Part shown: positions 32,869 through 35,171 of the stretch, in pieces
Position numbering within the stretch: position 1 is the first letter of the stretch
How the letters are laid out: the number at the start of each line of letters is the position of its first letter
DNA from: Bacteroidales bacterium
Lineage (GTDB): Bacteria; Bacteroidota; Bacteroidia; Bacteroidales; WCHB1-69
Assembly: GCA_017962275.1 (NCBI GenBank)
Contig: JAGCVQ010000009.1
Coordinates: forward strand, 1 to 35,171
Length of the DNA: 35,171 nt
Direction: 5' to 3'
Program-made: the position numbers and the translations under genes
The notes under the pieces: generated by a model
Databases searched by the model: none
What the model saw: the letters and a program-made list of their open reading frames with translations, nothing else
What the model was told of the DNA's origin: nothing

Positions 32869-33007
32869 CCGCACACCTACGGCGTGCGGAAAACCGAACC
32901 GCCGTCCGCATTCCTACCGAGCCCTTCAGCCCTAACGGGCTGGTTCGCGTTCGGAACGATGTCCCATTGTCACGGTCGCGGGAGTTGGCAGGCCGTTAGG
33001 TCTGCCA
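32869..33007. repeat. Cluster of hairpins with TAAC/GTTA loops
   Basis: The rest of the gap before the ABC-F gene holds CCGCAC/GTGCGG (32869-32889), CAGCCC-TAAC-GGGCTG (32927-32942) and TGGCAGGCC-GTTA-GGTCTGCCA (32986-33007, one wobble pair). The last stem ends four bases from the ABC-F stop on the other strand and may end that transcript. The second and third have the same loop on opposite strands. Confidence 0.6.
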
Positions 33008-33010
33008 GGC

Positions 33011-34894
<1,884 letters not shown>

Positions 34895-34919
34895 GGATAG
34901 ACGTTGGACGTCACACGTC

Positions 34920-35171
34920 CTACTTCACTGCAATCACTTCGATTTCGACCATCACGCCTTTGGGGAGGTCGCGCACGGCGAAGGCGGCGCGGGCGGGCGG
35001 GTTGGAGGGGAAGCGGGTTGCATAGACCTCGTTCATTGCGGCGAAGTTAGCGATGTCGCTGAGCAGACAGGTGGTCTTCACCACGTTGTCGAAGGTGTAG
35101 CCGGCCTCGTCGAGGATGGCGGCGATGTTCTTCATCACCTGCTCGGTCTGGGCGGTAATGCCCTCGGGCAC
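34920..35171 (-). CDS. RidA family enamine/imine deaminase, partial (3' end)
   Basis: The frame is open to the right edge, so the N-terminus is outside the window; 83 codons are visible. RidA (YjgF/YER057c) hydrolyses reactive 2-aminoacrylate and related enamines to ammonia and keto acids. The visible part has PEGITAQTEQVMKNIAAIL, VVKTTCLLSDIANFAAMNEVY, NPPARAAFAVRDLPKG with the conserved Arg that binds the substrate carboxylate, and VEIEVIAV at the end, all in family order. The C-terminus is complete and of the usual length. The next gene on the strand, the ABC-F ATPase, starts 25 bases after its stop. Confidence 0.93.
   Translation of the reverse strand: MPEGITAQTEQVMKNIAAILDEAGYTFDNVVKTTCLLSDIANFAAMNEVYATRFPSNPPARAAFAVRDLPKGVMVEIEVIAVK

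Overview
The window is a piece of a Bacteroidota chromosome, most likely an anaerobic member of the Bacteroidales. The evidence is: several secreted proteins with type IX secretion (T9SS/Por) C-terminal sorting domains of both types (A and gliding-associated type B); a gingipain-type C25 peptidase; a GldA-like ABC ATPase; relaxed Bacteroidetes lipoboxes; and about a dozen start-proximal TAnnTTTGC boxes, the -7 element of Bacteroidetes promoters. HydG, a TM1266-type hydrogenase regulator, a 2[4Fe-4S] ferredoxin and a molybdopterin-oxidoreductase-like protein fit fermentative, hydrogen-linked metabolism.

Layout. 1-4600 (+): the 3' end of one T9SS cargo gene, an orphan sorting-domain remnant, a small lipoprotein gene, and a translationally coupled large clan-CD (C13/legumain-like) peptidase with beta-helix and sorting domain. 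4700-6640 (-): hydrogenase maturation genes (TM1266-like regulator, then hydG). 6780-14231 (+): a TPR-like exported protein, a lipoprotein, gldA-like ATPase, a molybdopterin-fold protein, valS and a two-helix microprotein. 14278-15828 (-): sugar/proton symporter. 16021-16191 (+): ferredoxin. 16395-20820 (-): membrane protein, surE and C25 peptidase in one operon. 20926-22158 (-): aminotransferase. 22264-26027 (-): two modular adhesins. 26284-28085 (+): grpE-dnaJ. 28086-30391 (-): AAA-ATPase/PD-(D/E)XK protein and rsmE. 30429-32763: two divergent homologous AT-rich surface-protein genes. 33011-35171 (-): ABC-F ATPase and a partial RidA.

The most striking signal is a family of exactly 28-bp palindromes (arms GTAGRGRCG / CGYCYCTAC, variable 10-nt centre), with eight copies in 35 kb. 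Some are intergenic. Three lie inside protein-coding genes, always in the same codon phase, so that unrelated proteins carry the same peptide (V/I-E-T-Q-N-x-x-S-L-Q or its variant). In the other phase the arm contains TAG, and at least two genes end on that TAG. This resembles the behaviour of Rickettsia palindromic elements, but I do not recognise this family. A second dispersed repeat (two linked hairpins, about 75 bp) occurs three times, two copies being inverted around the C25-surE operon.

Other points of interest: the C13-like peptidase gene is a visible mosaic (28% GC in the 60 bases before position 2460, 65% in the 60 after); an orphan sorting domain sits directly behind a stop codon; and the AT-rich adhesin island at 30.4-32.8 kb holds a long and a short version of the same ectodomain, divergently transcribed. 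No tRNA, rRNA, CRISPR array, transposase or replication origin was seen. No stretch longer than 300 bases lacks a gene; the longer gaps (26028-26283, 32764-33010, 11222-11419, 15829-16020) are covered by the repeat, promoter and hairpin entries.
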